Positions 23,275-31,601 of a stretch of DNA of 39,279 bases are shown here, piece by piece; the stretch's first letter is position 1; the number at the start of each line of letters is the position of its first letter. The notes under the pieces are model-generated. The model searched no databases. It was given only the letters and a program-made list of their open reading frames with translations, and was not told the origin of the DNA. The position numbers were made by a program, and so were the translations under genes. Origin of the DNA: Thermoanaerobaculia bacterium (GTDB lineage Bacteria; Acidobacteriota; Thermoanaerobaculia; Multivoradales; JAHEKO01); assembly GCA_945787525.1 (NCBI GenBank), contig CALZJC010000008.1:1-39279 (forward strand), given 5' to 3'.

Positions 23275-25442
23275 TGGGCGACGCACCGATCCGGGTACTG
23301 ATGATCGAGGACAGCCCGGGCGACGCCCGGCTGATCGAGATCTATCTGTCACAGGCGACCACCACCACCTACCGGTTGACCCACTGCACGACTCTGGATG
23401 ACGGGCTCGGGCGGCTCGACCGGGACGAGTTCGACATCGTGCTGCTGGATCTCAAGCTACCGGACTCGAGCGGCATCGAGACCTTCGAGCAGACCTACGC
23501 TCGCGCACCGGACGTACCGATCGTGGTCATGACCGGTCACGACGACGCCCAGCTGGCGTTCCGGGCTGTGCGGGAAGGAGCGCAGGACTACCTCGTCAAG
23601 AACAACGTCGACGCGCCGTTGCTCAACCGGTCCATCCGCTACGCGATCGAGCGCAAGCACTACGAGGAGGCTTTGCGGGTCAGCGAGGAGCGCTACGCGC
23701 TGGCCATCAGTGGCGCCAACGACGGGCTGTGGGACTGGGATCTGGAAGAGGACCGGATCCACTACTCGACTCGTTGGAAGGAGATGATCGGCTACGACGA
23801 GGACGAGCTGTCGATCCATCCCGAAGAGTGGTTCAGCCGCGTCCACCCCGACGAGGTGGCGCGACTCAAGCAGGAGATCAGCGATCACCTTTCCGGTCGC
23901 AGCCTGCACTTCAAGCACGAGCATCGGATGCGGCATCGTGACGGCAGTTATCGCTGGATGCTGAGCCGTGGCATCGCGGTGCGCGGCGCCTCGGGCAGGC
24001 CCTGCCGCATGGCGGGCTCGTTGACCGATATCAACGCCCGCAAGATGACCGAGCAGCAGCTGCTGCACGACGCGATGCACGACGCTCTGACGGACCTGCC
24101 CAACTGGGCGCTCTTCATGGATCGATTGGGTGTGGCGATCGCCCAGTGCAAGCGGCGTGACGACCACCAGTTCGCGGTGCTGTTCCTCGACCTGGACCGT
24201 TTCAAGAACATCAACGACAGCCTGGGTCACGCCGTGGGCGACCTGTTGCTGATCAGCATCGCGCGTCGCTTTCGCGCCTTCCTGCGCCCCGGCGACACCG
24301 TCGCCCGGTTGGGCGGCGACGAGTTCGCCATCCTGGCCGACGCCATCGAATCGCCGAGCGACGCGACCCGTATCGCCGAGCGCATCAACGAGGAGCTCGG
24401 CCGGCCGTTCGACCTCCAGGGACACGAGGTCTTCACCAGCGCCAGCATCGGCCTCGCGCTGAGCTCCACGGGCTACGATCGGCCGGAGAAGGTGCTGCGC
24501 GACGCCGACACCGCCATGTACCGGGCCAAGTCGCTGGGCAAGGCCCGGCACGCGATCTTCGACCAGGATATGCACCGCCGCGCCGTCGAGCTGTTGAGCC
24601 TGGAGACCGATCTGCGGCGCGCGGTGACCCGCGACGAGTTCCGCGTCCACTACCAGCCGATCGTCGCGCTGTCGACCGGCGTTCTCGAGGGCTTCGAGGC
24701 GCTGGTTCGCTGGCAGCACCCGGTGAAGGGCCTGGTCTATCCCGAGGAGTTCATCTCGGTGGCCGAGGAGACGGGTCTCATCGTGCCGCTCGGCTGGAAA
24801 GTGATGCACGAGGCCTGCGCCCAGACTGCGGCCTGGCAGAAGCGGTTCCCTGCCGGCCAGCCCCTGACGGTCAGCGTCAACCTGTCCGGCAAGCAGTTTC
24901 GCCAGCCCGAACTGGTAAGGCGGATTGGCGAGATCCTGAGCGACAGCGCGCTCGAACCGTCGAGGCTGTGCCTGGAGATCACCGAGAGCATGATCATGGA
25001 GGACGCCGAATCGGCGGTGGACAAGATGCGCCAGCTGCGCGACGTCGGCGTCGAGCTGCACATCGACGACTTCGGGACCGGCTACTCCTCGCTGAGCTAT
25101 CTGCACCGACTGCCGACCCACACCATCAAGATCGATCGCTCCTTCGTGCGGCGGATGAGCGAGCGCAACGGCAAGTCCCAGATCGTCGGTACCATCGTCA
25201 CGCTGGCGCGCAATCTCGGCATGCGGGTGGCCGCCGAGGGCCTCGAGACCGCCGACCAGCTGGCCAAACTGCGTCAGCTCCAGTGCGAGTACGGTCAGGG
25301 CTTCTTTTTCTCCAAGCCGCTCGACCACGGCGACGCCGGCCGGCTGATCGCCAGCACGGCCATCTCGTGGGTGGTGGCGATGCGCTCTTCGATCAGGGCG
25401 ACGAGGGTGTCGCGGCGGGCCATCAATCCACCGATCTCGTAG
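23274..25442 (+). CDS. Response regulator with PAS, GGDEF and EAL domains
   Basis: The ATG at 23274 shares its A with the kinase stop, so the two are coupled and likely form a two-component pair. Of 722 residues, 5-125 form a receiver with Asp59, Thr87 and Lys109 intact. A PAS/PAC domain follows (about 135-260). The cyclase domain has GGDEF at 347-351 and an RxxD inhibitory site (RPGD, 338-341) in the right position. The EAL domain begins LEGFEALVRW (EAL at 475-477) and keeps NLSGKQF, LEITES and DDFGTGYSS. Both catalytic sites look intact, so it may make and degrade c-di-GMP. Its last 148 bases overlap the convergent gene. Confidence 0.95.
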   Translation: MGDAPIRVLMIEDSPGDARLIEIYLSQATTTTYRLTHCTTLDDGLGRLDRDEFDIVLLDLKLPDSSGIETFEQTYARAPDVPIVVMTGHDDAQLAFRAVREGAQDYLVKNNVDAPLLNRSIRYAIERKHYEEALRVSEERYALAISGANDGLWDWDLEEDRIHYSTRWKEMIGYDEDELSIHPEEWFSRVHPDEVARLKQEISDHLSGRSLHFKHEHRMRHRDGSYRWMLSRGIAVRGASGRPCRMAGSLTDINARKMTEQQLLHDAMHDALTDLPNWALFMDRLGVAIAQCKRRDDHQFAVLFLDLDRFKNINDSLGHAVGDLLLISIARRFRAFLRPGDTVARLGGDEFAILADAIESPSDATRIAERINEELGRPFDLQGHEVFTSASIGLALSSTGYDRPEKVLRDADTAMYRAKSLGKARHAIFDQDMHRRAVELLSLETDLRRAVTRDEFRVHYQPIVALSTGVLEGFEALVRWQHPVKGLVYPEEFISVAEETGLIVPLGWKVMHEACAQTAAWQKRFPAGQPLTVSVNLSGKQFRQPELVRRIGEILSDSALEPSRLCLEITESMIMEDAESAVDKMRQLRDVGVELHIDDFGTGYSSLSYLHRLPTHTIKIDRSFVRRMSERNGKSQIVGTIVTLARNLGMRVAAEGLETADQLAKLRQLQCEYGQGFFFSKPLDHGDAGRLIASTAISWVVAMRSSIRATRVSRRAINPPIS

Positions 25443-27460
25443 CCGCCCAGATAGGGCTCGAGCCGGCGCCGCACCTCGGTCTCGTCGAGACCGCGCAACG
25501 CCTGGAAGAGGCGGCGCGAGCAGCGCCCGATCCGTTCCGGAGACGGCAGCTGCTTCATCCGGCCGAAGGTCCGGGTGTGGTCGATGAACCAGAGGTTCCA
25601 GTCGGAGTCGTAGAGGATGTTGCCCTGATTGCGGTCGATGTTGTTGGCCAGGTTGTCGAAGACCAGCATGTCCTTGGCGGTGAGACGCCAGTCGCCCGGC
25701 GGCGCGAGCTTCTTCTGCCGGCGATCGGACTCCGTCTGGGAGCTCTCGATCCAGAGCTGCACCGACCCCTTGTCGCGTCCCACCCTGCGCACGACCGCGG
25801 GCGGCACGTTGGTCATGCCGAGCATCCGACTGAGCTCGAACGCGGCGACGTTGTTGGCATAGTGATCGCGAAAGAAGTTCACCACCCTGCCACCGTGCAG
25901 GCGCTCGCGCCGCTTCTCGATACTCACGGTGTGGAAGATGGCATGCGCCCGCACTCCATCGCGCTCGAGCAGCAGCTTCCTGGGCAGGGTCACGCCGGTT
26001 TCGATGCCGCTGGTCTTCACCACCTTGGCGGTGGCCAGGAAATCGAGGACTTCGTCCACTTCGGCAAACGGCAGCGGCTTGCCGTCCGGGCCGATCCAGA
26101 CGGGTTCCGCCGGTAGGGAAGCGGTCGTCTCGACCTCGTCGCTGCCGGTCGCCGCCGCCGCGGCCGGATCCTGGTGCCCGTTGGTGGATTCGACCGGCTC
26201 GTCACCGTGACCGTTGCTGCCCTCGACCGGATCCGGCGGCGCTTTCCCGACGTCCGGGGTCGGCGCAGCCCCGCCGGCCAGCGGCACGCGTTCGTCGGCG
26301 TAGATCGCCGTCACCCTGTCGCCGTCGATCTCGAGGGCGGCGGCGCGGCCTCCCAGCTCGGCGTAGGCCATGGCGGTGTCGATGAGGTACACGCGGCCGT
26401 CGAAGCGAGAGCGGATGTCGCCCGGCTGCGGCGTGTGGCCGACGGCGATGCGCTTGGCGCCGAAGGCCTCCAGAACGCCCTCCAGCTCAGGCGCCAGGTC
26501 GGTCTCGCCGGCATTCGCCAGGCCCCGGTACCAGAGCGGGCCGCTCTCCTCGGTGGGAAACCAGCCACTCATCCCAGGTAGCCGCGCGTTGAGCTCCGCG
26601 AGGTCCGCGCGCCGCTCCAGCGCCGCGGCGCCGCCGTCATGTTCGAGTCGGGCCATTTCGACGAACAGGGAGCAGTACATCTCCCAGAGGCTGGAGAAGG
26701 GCAGGATGACGGCCTCGTCGAGCAGGCGTTGGCGGTCCTGGTCGAACTGCTCTATCGCCAGCCTGCCGGCCTCGTTGATCGCCGCTACCGACCGATAACC
26801 CTGCTCGACGAGAGCCGGGCTGATGCCGCCGTGCAGAAAGACCGAGCCCTCGATCTCGACAACCAGGCCGAGGCCGCGCAGCCAGCTGCCGTACTCGCCG
26901 GCCGGCGACAGCGCTTCGATGTACTCGACATAACCCGGTGGGTGGTCCTCGAACCAGGCGCCGCGGTCGTCGATCCAGGCCCGGTTACCCTCTTTGACGC
27001 AGCCGGGATAGCGTTTCTGCCAGCCGCGCCACTTCTTGTACCCCGCCTTTTGCCGCCGCCCGGCGTCGGTGCCGGCGAAGTCGCTCCAGATCTCGCGGTA
27101 GACCCTGGCCGGTGTCGACTGCTCGTCGAAGAGGTTGGCCAGGTTGCTGATCTCGTGGTTGCCGAGCAGCCCCACAACGCGGCCGCCGCGGCTCGGCGCC
27201 TGCTCCTGGAGAGAGCGCAGCCGGTCCATCACGGCTCGCACTCGCGGACCTCGATCGGTCAGATCGCCGGTCTGCACCAGGATCGCGTCGCCGCCCACCC
27301 AATTGCCGTCCTGGTCCATCAGGGCTGCCGCCCGGAGCACGGAGTCGAACCCCTCGATCTCGCCGTGCACGTCGCCGACCGCGACGATGCGCGCCGCCCA
27401 GGCGGTGCCTTGAGGAAGCAGCCAGATGAGACCGGCGAGCAGGAGGAGTGCGCGGACCAT
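25295..27460 (-). CDS. Secreted PPP-type phosphatase fused to an atypical kinase domain
   Basis: The 721-residue protein begins with a clear signal peptide (cut near TAWA-A, residue 22). Residues 24-395 are a metallophosphoesterase of the PPP/Shewanella-like phosphatase type: GDVHG (29-33), GDLTDRG (65-71), GNHE (100-103), HGG (210-212), GHTP (341-344). After a Pro/Gly/Ser linker (about 396-455) comes a second domain (about 465-700). It has the LERDGVRAHAIFH strand where kinase-like relatives have a Lys, then LANNIDRNQGNIL (Asp609, Asn614) and FIDHTRTF (Asp627), matching the catalytic loop and metal site of HipA/PI3K/Fam20C-like kinases. The ATP-binding Lys position is His510, so activity is uncertain. 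Start overlaps the upstream stop (TGATG). Confidence 0.85.
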   Translation of the reverse strand: MVRALLLLAGLIWLLPQGTAWAARIVAVGDVHGEIEGFDSVLRAAALMDQDGNWVGGDAILVQTGDLTDRGPRVRAVMDRLRSLQEQAPSRGGRVVGLLGNHEISNLANLFDEQSTPARVYREIWSDFAGTDAGRRQKAGYKKWRGWQKRYPGCVKEGNRAWIDDRGAWFEDHPPGYVEYIEALSPAGEYGSWLRGLGLVVEIEGSVFLHGGISPALVEQGYRSVAAINEAGRLAIEQFDQDRQRLLDEAVILPFSSLWEMYCSLFVEMARLEHDGGAAALERRADLAELNARLPGMSGWFPTEESGPLWYRGLANAGETDLAPELEGVLEAFGAKRIAVGHTPQPGDIRSRFDGRVYLIDTAMAYAELGGRAAALEIDGDRVTAIYADERVPLAGGAAPTPDVGKAPPDPVEGSNGHGDEPVESTNGHQDPAAAAATGSDEVETTASLPAEPVWIGPDGKPLPFAEVDEVLDFLATAKVVKTSGIETGVTLPRKLLLERDGVRAHAIFHTVSIEKRRERLHGGRVVNFFRDHYANNVAAFELSRMLGMTNVPPAVVRRVGRDKGSVQLWIESSQTESDRRQKKLAPPGDWRLTAKDMLVFDNLANNIDRNQGNILYDSDWNLWFIDHTRTFGRMKQLPSPERIGRCSRRLFQALRGLDETEVRRRLEPYLGGYEIGGLMARRDTLVALIEERIATTHEMAVLAISRPASPWSSGLEKKKP

Positions 27461-27888
27461 CAGTCGATCTTCTCATCCCGCTCTCTGCGCTGCTCGAGAA
27501 TGCTGCGGAAGAGAGCCTTGACGATCTCGATGTTGTGCGACAGCAGATCGAAGAAGTCCTCGGCGGTGATCTCCAGCACCAGGCTGTCCTCCTCGGCCAC
27601 CGCGGCGCGCGAGCGCAGCCTGCCGCTGAGGATCTCGCTGACGCCGAAGGTCTCGCCCGGTCCGACCCGCCGTGACCTGCCGCCGTCGATGGTGCTAACC
27701 GCGCCCTCCACCACGCAGTACAGCTCGCCGGCCTCCTCGCCGGGACTGTAAACCTTCTCGCCGGTTTCCAGGCGTCGCTGATGCACGATGGCGGAGATCC
27801 GCAGGATCTGCTCGGCGGTGCAGGCGGAGAAGAAGTCGACGCTCTGCAGGAAGAGAACCGTCTCGATGCGGGGCAGCTGGCTCATCAC
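27460..27888 (-). CDS. Cyclic-nucleotide-binding domain protein
   Basis: A 142-residue single-domain protein of the CRP/cNMP-binding fold without a DNA-binding domain. It starts LFLQSVDFFSACTAEQILRI, then the beta-roll segment GEKVYSPGEEAGELYCVVEG and a phosphate-binding-cassette-like segment GETFGVSEILSGRLRSRAAV; the Arg followed by Ala fits cNMP binding. A C-terminal helix (IEIVKALFRSILEQRRE) closes the fold. It lies between the transporter-like gene (4-base ATGA overlap) and the phosphatase-kinase gene (1-base overlap). In some bacteria similar domains are fused directly to HEAT/transporter proteins. It probably senses cAMP/cGMP or a related ligand for this operon's products. Confidence 0.88.
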   Translation of the reverse strand: MMSQLPRIETVLFLQSVDFFSACTAEQILRISAIVHQRRLETGEKVYSPGEEAGELYCVVEGAVSTIDGGRSRRVGPGETFGVSEILSGRLRSRAAVAEEDSLVLEITAEDFFDLLSHNIEIVKALFRSILEQRRERDEKID

Positions 27889-30707
27889 GTTGGTCGCGTT
27901 ACACCACTGGCGATCCGCTCTTCTGCCCAGCGCGCGGTTTCAGCGACAAAGGGATCGTCTGCCTCGGCCGCCAGGCGGTGCACTTCAGGATATAGCGTCG
28001 AGAGTTTCTCGGCGCAGATTCCGTGCAACGCGGCGACCATCAGGAAGCAGCAGTCCGCGTCATCCCATGCGGGACGGGAGAGGTAGTGGGCGATCACCTC
28101 GGCGAAGTCACGCTGCCGGGTGCCGAAGAGGATCTCCGCCTGTTGCAGCTTGTCGGCCATCGGCTGAGCCTCGATGGCCGCGAAGACCGCCTGCCGAAGT
28201 TTGCCGGTCAGGGTGTTGTCGAGGTACTCCAGAGCGTGGCCGCGGGTGGCCGATCCGCTGGTGGTCAGGCTGCGGTGGGCGTCCCAGATGTGCTCCGGCG
28301 CCCGCAACAGGGCGAGCAGTCCGAACAGGTTCCTCAGGTGGCCTTCCAGCCGGTCGTGGAGCAGCCGGCGGAGCAGGTCCGCAGACCGCGGTCCTCTCTC
28401 CAGGGCGAATACGTCGGCCAGAATCTGCAGGTGGCGCGCCGCCTCACCGATGGCCTGGGCCTCGACTGCGGCCGCCAGCGTCGCCGACAGCGGCTCCGTG
28501 GCGGGAGCGGCGGTGAGCGCCTCGACGATCTTCCGCCGCAGGAAGGGATCGGGCTGCTCGGCCAGGCTCTCGATCAGCGCCGCGCGGGCCGCCGCCGTGC
28601 CGATGCGGATCAGCGTCTTGGGGATGGCGCGGCGCACCCAGACATGCTCATCGGGGTCGTTGAGGAAATGCACCAGCGCCGGGATGGCGACTTCGCCGAA
28701 GGCGACCAGTGATTCGCGTACCTCGTGCTTGAGCTGCCGGTCGCGCAGCAGGGAGATCAGAGTCGGCATGTAGATCGAGCTGACCCCGTCGCGGGCGACC
28801 CGCCGGCGCACCGAAGCGATCGCCTCGCCCACCACCGCCGGCTCCGGGTCGTAGAGCAGCTGCAGCAGGTCGTTGTTGTGGGTAGGCTCGTGCAGGGCAC
28901 CCAGGCAGCGCGCCGCCTCGACGCGGGTCCCGGGCTGCGTGTCGCTCAGCATGTCGCGCAGGGTGCGGCCGGCGCGGGCCGCCATGCCTTCGTCGCCGAG
29001 GTTGGCGAGACAGGCGACGGCGGCAGCGCGCATCGCCGGATCGGGCTCGTCGAGCCGTGGCAGCATCAGCGAGCCCGTGTCCACATGGCGCAGGCTGGCG
29101 AGCACCCGGATCGCCTCGGCGCGCACCTCGGGGTTCTCGTCCCGCAGACGTTTCTCGACCAGCGGCGCGGCGTCGTCGCGCTGGGTGGCGGCGAGGATCT
29201 TCAGGGTCTGATGCCGCACGCCGGCATCGTCGTGATAGAGCAGCACCGGTGGGACCAGGTGCCCCCGGCCGTGGCTGGCCAACAGCTCGAGGGCGTGCCG
29301 CACCTGGCGGCTGTCGGGGCTGCCCAGAGACTGGATCAGGATCTCCAGGGTGCGCGCGTCCGCCAGGTCGATCGGCATGCCGGTGTCGACCGTGTCGCGG
29401 CGCAGCGACTCGCGGTAGGCGTCGACATAGCGGCGATAGACGACCGGCACCACGGCCAGCCAGGCGCCGATCAGCGCCAGGCTGAGCCAGCCGATGTCGA
29501 CCGGCGTCAGCCAGCCGAATACGACTGGCAACAAGAGCAGGGCCGCCAGACCCTTGGCGCCGCGCTGGACCAGCAGGTCGATCACCGCCTTGGCCTTGGC
29601 TCGCAGGGAGTCGGGCACCGGCATGAAGAGCAGCTCGCGGGTCGCCTGGTCGATGGAGTAGCGCAGGCCGTTCTCGCCCACTTTGAGGACCAGCCCGGCG
29701 CCCACGAGCAGGGCGGGGAAGAGGCCGCTGGCGAGCAGCAGCGCGACGGTGCCCGCGCCCAGGGTGACCGGCAGCACCCGCAGGGCGAAACCGACGCCGC
29801 GGCCGCGCTGGATGCGCGACGTCAGCAGGAGCTGGAAGATCACCGCCGCCAGCCCGGTGACGCTGTAGAAGTTGCCGAAGAAGGCGGTGCGCTGGTCGAG
29901 GCCGGTGGTGGCCTGCTGCACCGCCCAGTTGAACTGCAGGTCGACGATCTGGGCGACGACGATCGACAAGACGAAGGCGACCGCCATGATGCGCAGCTGT
30001 GGCGAGCGCGCCACGTCGGCGAGTGCCCGGACCGGTTGGCGCCGCTCGCCGCCGACCGACCGGATGGGCGTGCCGGCGCGGCGCGCGGCGAGCGGCGCCA
30101 GTCCGGCTGCCACCAGCAGCGCGGCGGCGCCGGCCAGCAGCGTGGCGCGGGTGTCGACCAGTCGGCTGACCAGCACGGCGACCTGACCGCCGGCGACGCC
30201 GCCCAGCAGGGCGCCGGCGCCGAGGAAGGCGAAGAGGCGCCGGGCTTGTCTCGGATCGAAGAGCTGCGCCGCCAGGAGCCAGATCTGGCTCAGGTTGAGA
30301 GCGATGACGACGGTGGCCCAGAGATAGAAGACGAACGGCACCCAGGCGGCCGAGAGGCCGTAGAGCCACCAGAAGAGCGCCAGGCTGGCGGCGGTCGAGC
30401 CGCAGGTGAGCGCGGTCAGTCGCGCCGGAGGCAGGCGGTCGGCGAGACTTCCGTAAAGGTAGACGATGGGCAGCGTCAGCAGCGCCACCGCCAGGTAGAC
30501 CACCGGCAGCAGCTCGGCGCCGAAGGTGTCGACGAAGCTCGCCTGGCGAACCGATTTCGTCGCGTACTGGAAACAGACGCAGAAGAAGAAAGTGCCGAAC
30601 AGGGCGAGGACCGTCGGCCCCTCACCGGGATGCAGCTCGACACCGAGGCGGCGCAGGAGGCGGCGGGCGATTCCGGCACCGGGTTCGCCGGGGGGGCTGG
30701 TTCTCAT
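27885..30707 (-). CDS. Npt1/TlcA-like nucleotide-transporter MFS protein with HEAT repeats
   Basis: The ATG at 30707 (GTG at 30710 in front) gives 940 residues. The first ~430 residues are about 12 membrane helices of the ATP/ADP translocase-like (Npt1/Npt2) MFS type, starting FGTFFFCVCFQYATKSVRQA. Residues about 450-830 are HEAT-like helical repeats (for example RHALELLASHGRGHLVPPVL, DENPEVRAEAIRVLASLRHV), a cytosolic scaffold. In intracellular bacteria the transporter part exchanges ATP/ADP; in free-living bacteria the substrate is unknown. First gene of a tightly coupled three-gene operon with a cNMP-binding protein and a secreted phosphatase-kinase. Confidence 0.85.
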   Translation of the reverse strand: MRTSPPGEPGAGIARRLLRRLGVELHPGEGPTVLALFGTFFFCVCFQYATKSVRQASFVDTFGAELLPVVYLAVALLTLPIVYLYGSLADRLPPARLTALTCGSTAASLALFWWLYGLSAAWVPFVFYLWATVVIALNLSQIWLLAAQLFDPRQARRLFAFLGAGALLGGVAGGQVAVLVSRLVDTRATLLAGAAALLVAAGLAPLAARRAGTPIRSVGGERRQPVRALADVARSPQLRIMAVAFVLSIVVAQIVDLQFNWAVQQATTGLDQRTAFFGNFYSVTGLAAVIFQLLLTSRIQRGRGVGFALRVLPVTLGAGTVALLLASGLFPALLVGAGLVLKVGENGLRYSIDQATRELLFMPVPDSLRAKAKAVIDLLVQRGAKGLAALLLLPVVFGWLTPVDIGWLSLALIGAWLAVVPVVYRRYVDAYRESLRRDTVDTGMPIDLADARTLEILIQSLGSPDSRQVRHALELLASHGRGHLVPPVLLYHDDAGVRHQTLKILAATQRDDAAPLVEKRLRDENPEVRAEAIRVLASLRHVDTGSLMLPRLDEPDPAMRAAAVACLANLGDEGMAARAGRTLRDMLSDTQPGTRVEAARCLGALHEPTHNNDLLQLLYDPEPAVVGEAIASVRRRVARDGVSSIYMPTLISLLRDRQLKHEVRESLVAFGEVAIPALVHFLNDPDEHVWVRRAIPKTLIRIGTAAARAALIESLAEQPDPFLRRKIVEALTAAPATEPLSATLAAAVEAQAIGEAARHLQILADVFALERGPRSADLLRRLLHDRLEGHLRNLFGLLALLRAPEHIWDAHRSLTTSGSATRGHALEYLDNTLTGKLRQAVFAAIEAQPMADKLQQAEILFGTRQRDFAEVIAHYLSRPAWDDADCCFLMVAALHGICAEKLSTLYPEVHRLAAEADDPFVAETARWAEERIASGVTRPT

Positions 30708-30730
30708 CACGAGCGGGCAGGAGCCGACTC

Positions 30731-30736
30731 ATTATA
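30731..30736 (-). promoter_or_regulatory. Perfect -10 box of the transporter-sensor-kinase operon
   Basis: The minus strand reads TATAAT, 23 bases before the ATG at 30707. A -35 element is not recognisable 16-18 bases upstream, which is very GC-rich, so an activator may be required. Confidence 0.5.
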
Positions 30737-30774
30737 GGCCGGTCGCCGCCGCCGCCCAGGCCGCTCCCCACCAC

Positions 30775-30807
30775 AAAAAAAACCGCCCCGCCGGGGCGGC
30801 GGGGCGG
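30775..30807 (-). terminator. Intrinsic terminator of hsp20
   Basis: On the minus strand a perfect 10-bp GC stem (CCGCCCCGCC / GGCGGGGCGG, 5-base loop) is followed by eight Ts, 27 bases after the hsp20 stop. It is the clearest intrinsic terminator in the window. Confidence 0.9.
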
Positions 30808-30833
30808 GTTGGAGCGGGCGGATGCCGCGCGGT

Positions 30834-31301
30834 TCAGCTGATGCTGATCTTGCGCGCCTTGGCCAGCTCGGCCTTGGGCACGGTCACCGTCAGCAGGCCG
30901 TTCTCGAAAACGGCGGCGATGCGCTCGGCATCGACGGCGCTCGGCAGCCTGAAGGAGCGCGAGAAGGAGCCGTAGGCGCGCTCGATGCGCCGGTAGTTCT
31001 TCTCCTCGTCCTCCTCGTTGAAGCGCCGCTCACCCTTGATGGTGAGAATGCTGTCCTCGACGGTGATGTCGACCTCGTCCTTGCCGATGCCCGGCAGCTC
31101 CGCCGTGAAGACGAAGGCCTCGTCGCTCTCGCGAACGTCGACCGCCGGCAGCCAGCCGGTCTGACCGAGATCGTCGTTCGGGCGGGTCATGAAGCCAAAC
31201 GGCCGGAAGAGGTCGTCGCTGAACAGCCGATCGAAGTTGCGGAAAAACGGCTCGGCGGTCAGCCCGCTGGGGGTGGTGCGTCGTACCAGGTGCTTTCTCA
31301 T
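30834..31301 (-). CDS. Small heat-shock protein Hsp20
   Basis: The ATG at 31301 has a perfect AGGAGG eight bases before it (31310-31315), giving 155 residues; a longer frame upstream is not coding. The alpha-crystallin domain runs from about 45 to 140 (WLPAVDVRESDEAFVFTAEL, then the typical end VFENGLLTVTVPKAE). The final residues ARKISIS supply the I-x-I motif that docks between subunits. Hsp20 is an ATP-independent holdase that hands clients to DnaK/ClpB; clpB and a dnaJ-like gene are 1-5 kb upstream on the same strand. Its own terminator and an upstream element shared with dnaJ show it is a separate heat-shock unit. Confidence 0.95.
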   Translation of the reverse strand: MRKHLVRRTTPSGLTAEPFFRNFDRLFSDDLFRPFGFMTRPNDDLGQTGWLPAVDVRESDEAFVFTAELPGIGKDEVDITVEDSILTIKGERRFNEEDEEKNYRRIERAYGSFSRSFRLPSAVDAERIAAVFENGLLTVTVPKAELAKARKISIS

Positions 31302-31334
31302 GATCTTGTCCTCCTGAGGTCTCGATGTTGGTCT

Positions 31335-31356
31335 CGGCGGGCACCCATGCCCGCCG
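31335..31356 (-). promoter_or_regulatory. Leader hairpin upstream of hsp20 ribosome site
   Basis: CGGCGGGC and GCCCGCCG form a perfect 8-bp stem with a 6-base loop, ending about 20 bases before the Shine-Dalgarno on the minus strand. It does not cover the ribosome site itself, so it is not a textbook thermometer. Confidence 0.45.
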
Positions 31357-31420
31357 CGGTGTTCTCTCACCGTCATTAGTAGCAAACACTCAGATCCTGG
31401 GGATTATTTCAGAAAAGCGT

Positions 31421-31445
31421 AGAATCTTAGTCGAAGCGACTAAGA
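31421..31445 (-). promoter_or_regulatory. Palindrome with heat-shock-shared element upstream of hsp20
   Basis: Bases 31425-31445 form a 9-bp inverted repeat with a 3-base centre (TCTTAGTCG / CGACTAAGA). The minus-strand 14-mer TCGACTAAGATTCT (31434-31421) recurs with one change upstream of dnaJ. Probably an operator or promoter part; the binding factor is unknown. Confidence 0.5.
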
Positions 31446-31601
31446 AAAGGCCCGATCAGAAGAGCTCGCCTCCACGACCAAGTGGCCTCCCGCCCGAAGC
31501 TGCGCACCGGTCGATCTACAGAGGCCTCGTAAGTGTCTGCAAACGCGCGGCTTGTGGGCGAGGTCGACAAACGCGCCAGGGGCGGGGCCGACAACTCGCC
31601 G

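Larger units (their letters stand above)
31302..31601 (-). other. hsp20 upstream region without genes
   Basis: This 300-base stretch between hsp20 and the rhomboid stop holds the AGGAGG ribosome site (31310-31315), a leader hairpin (31335-31356), an AT-rich patch around 31400-31450 that probably includes the promoter, and a palindrome with the element shared with dnaJ. The part near 31460-31600 shows nothing I can name, and no convincing terminator for the rhomboid transcript. Confidence 0.6.

Noticed and set aside
28725-30737. A 670-codon plus-strand frame opposite the transporter-HEAT gene
   Set aside because: Antisense shadow rich in Gln, Arg and Gly; the minus strand has TM helices and HEAT repeats.
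31373-31393. CIRCE-like halves upstream of hsp20 (TTAG ... CACTC)
   Set aside because: The TTAG and CACTC parts are split by extra bases and the second half-repeat is missing, so it is not an HrcA site.
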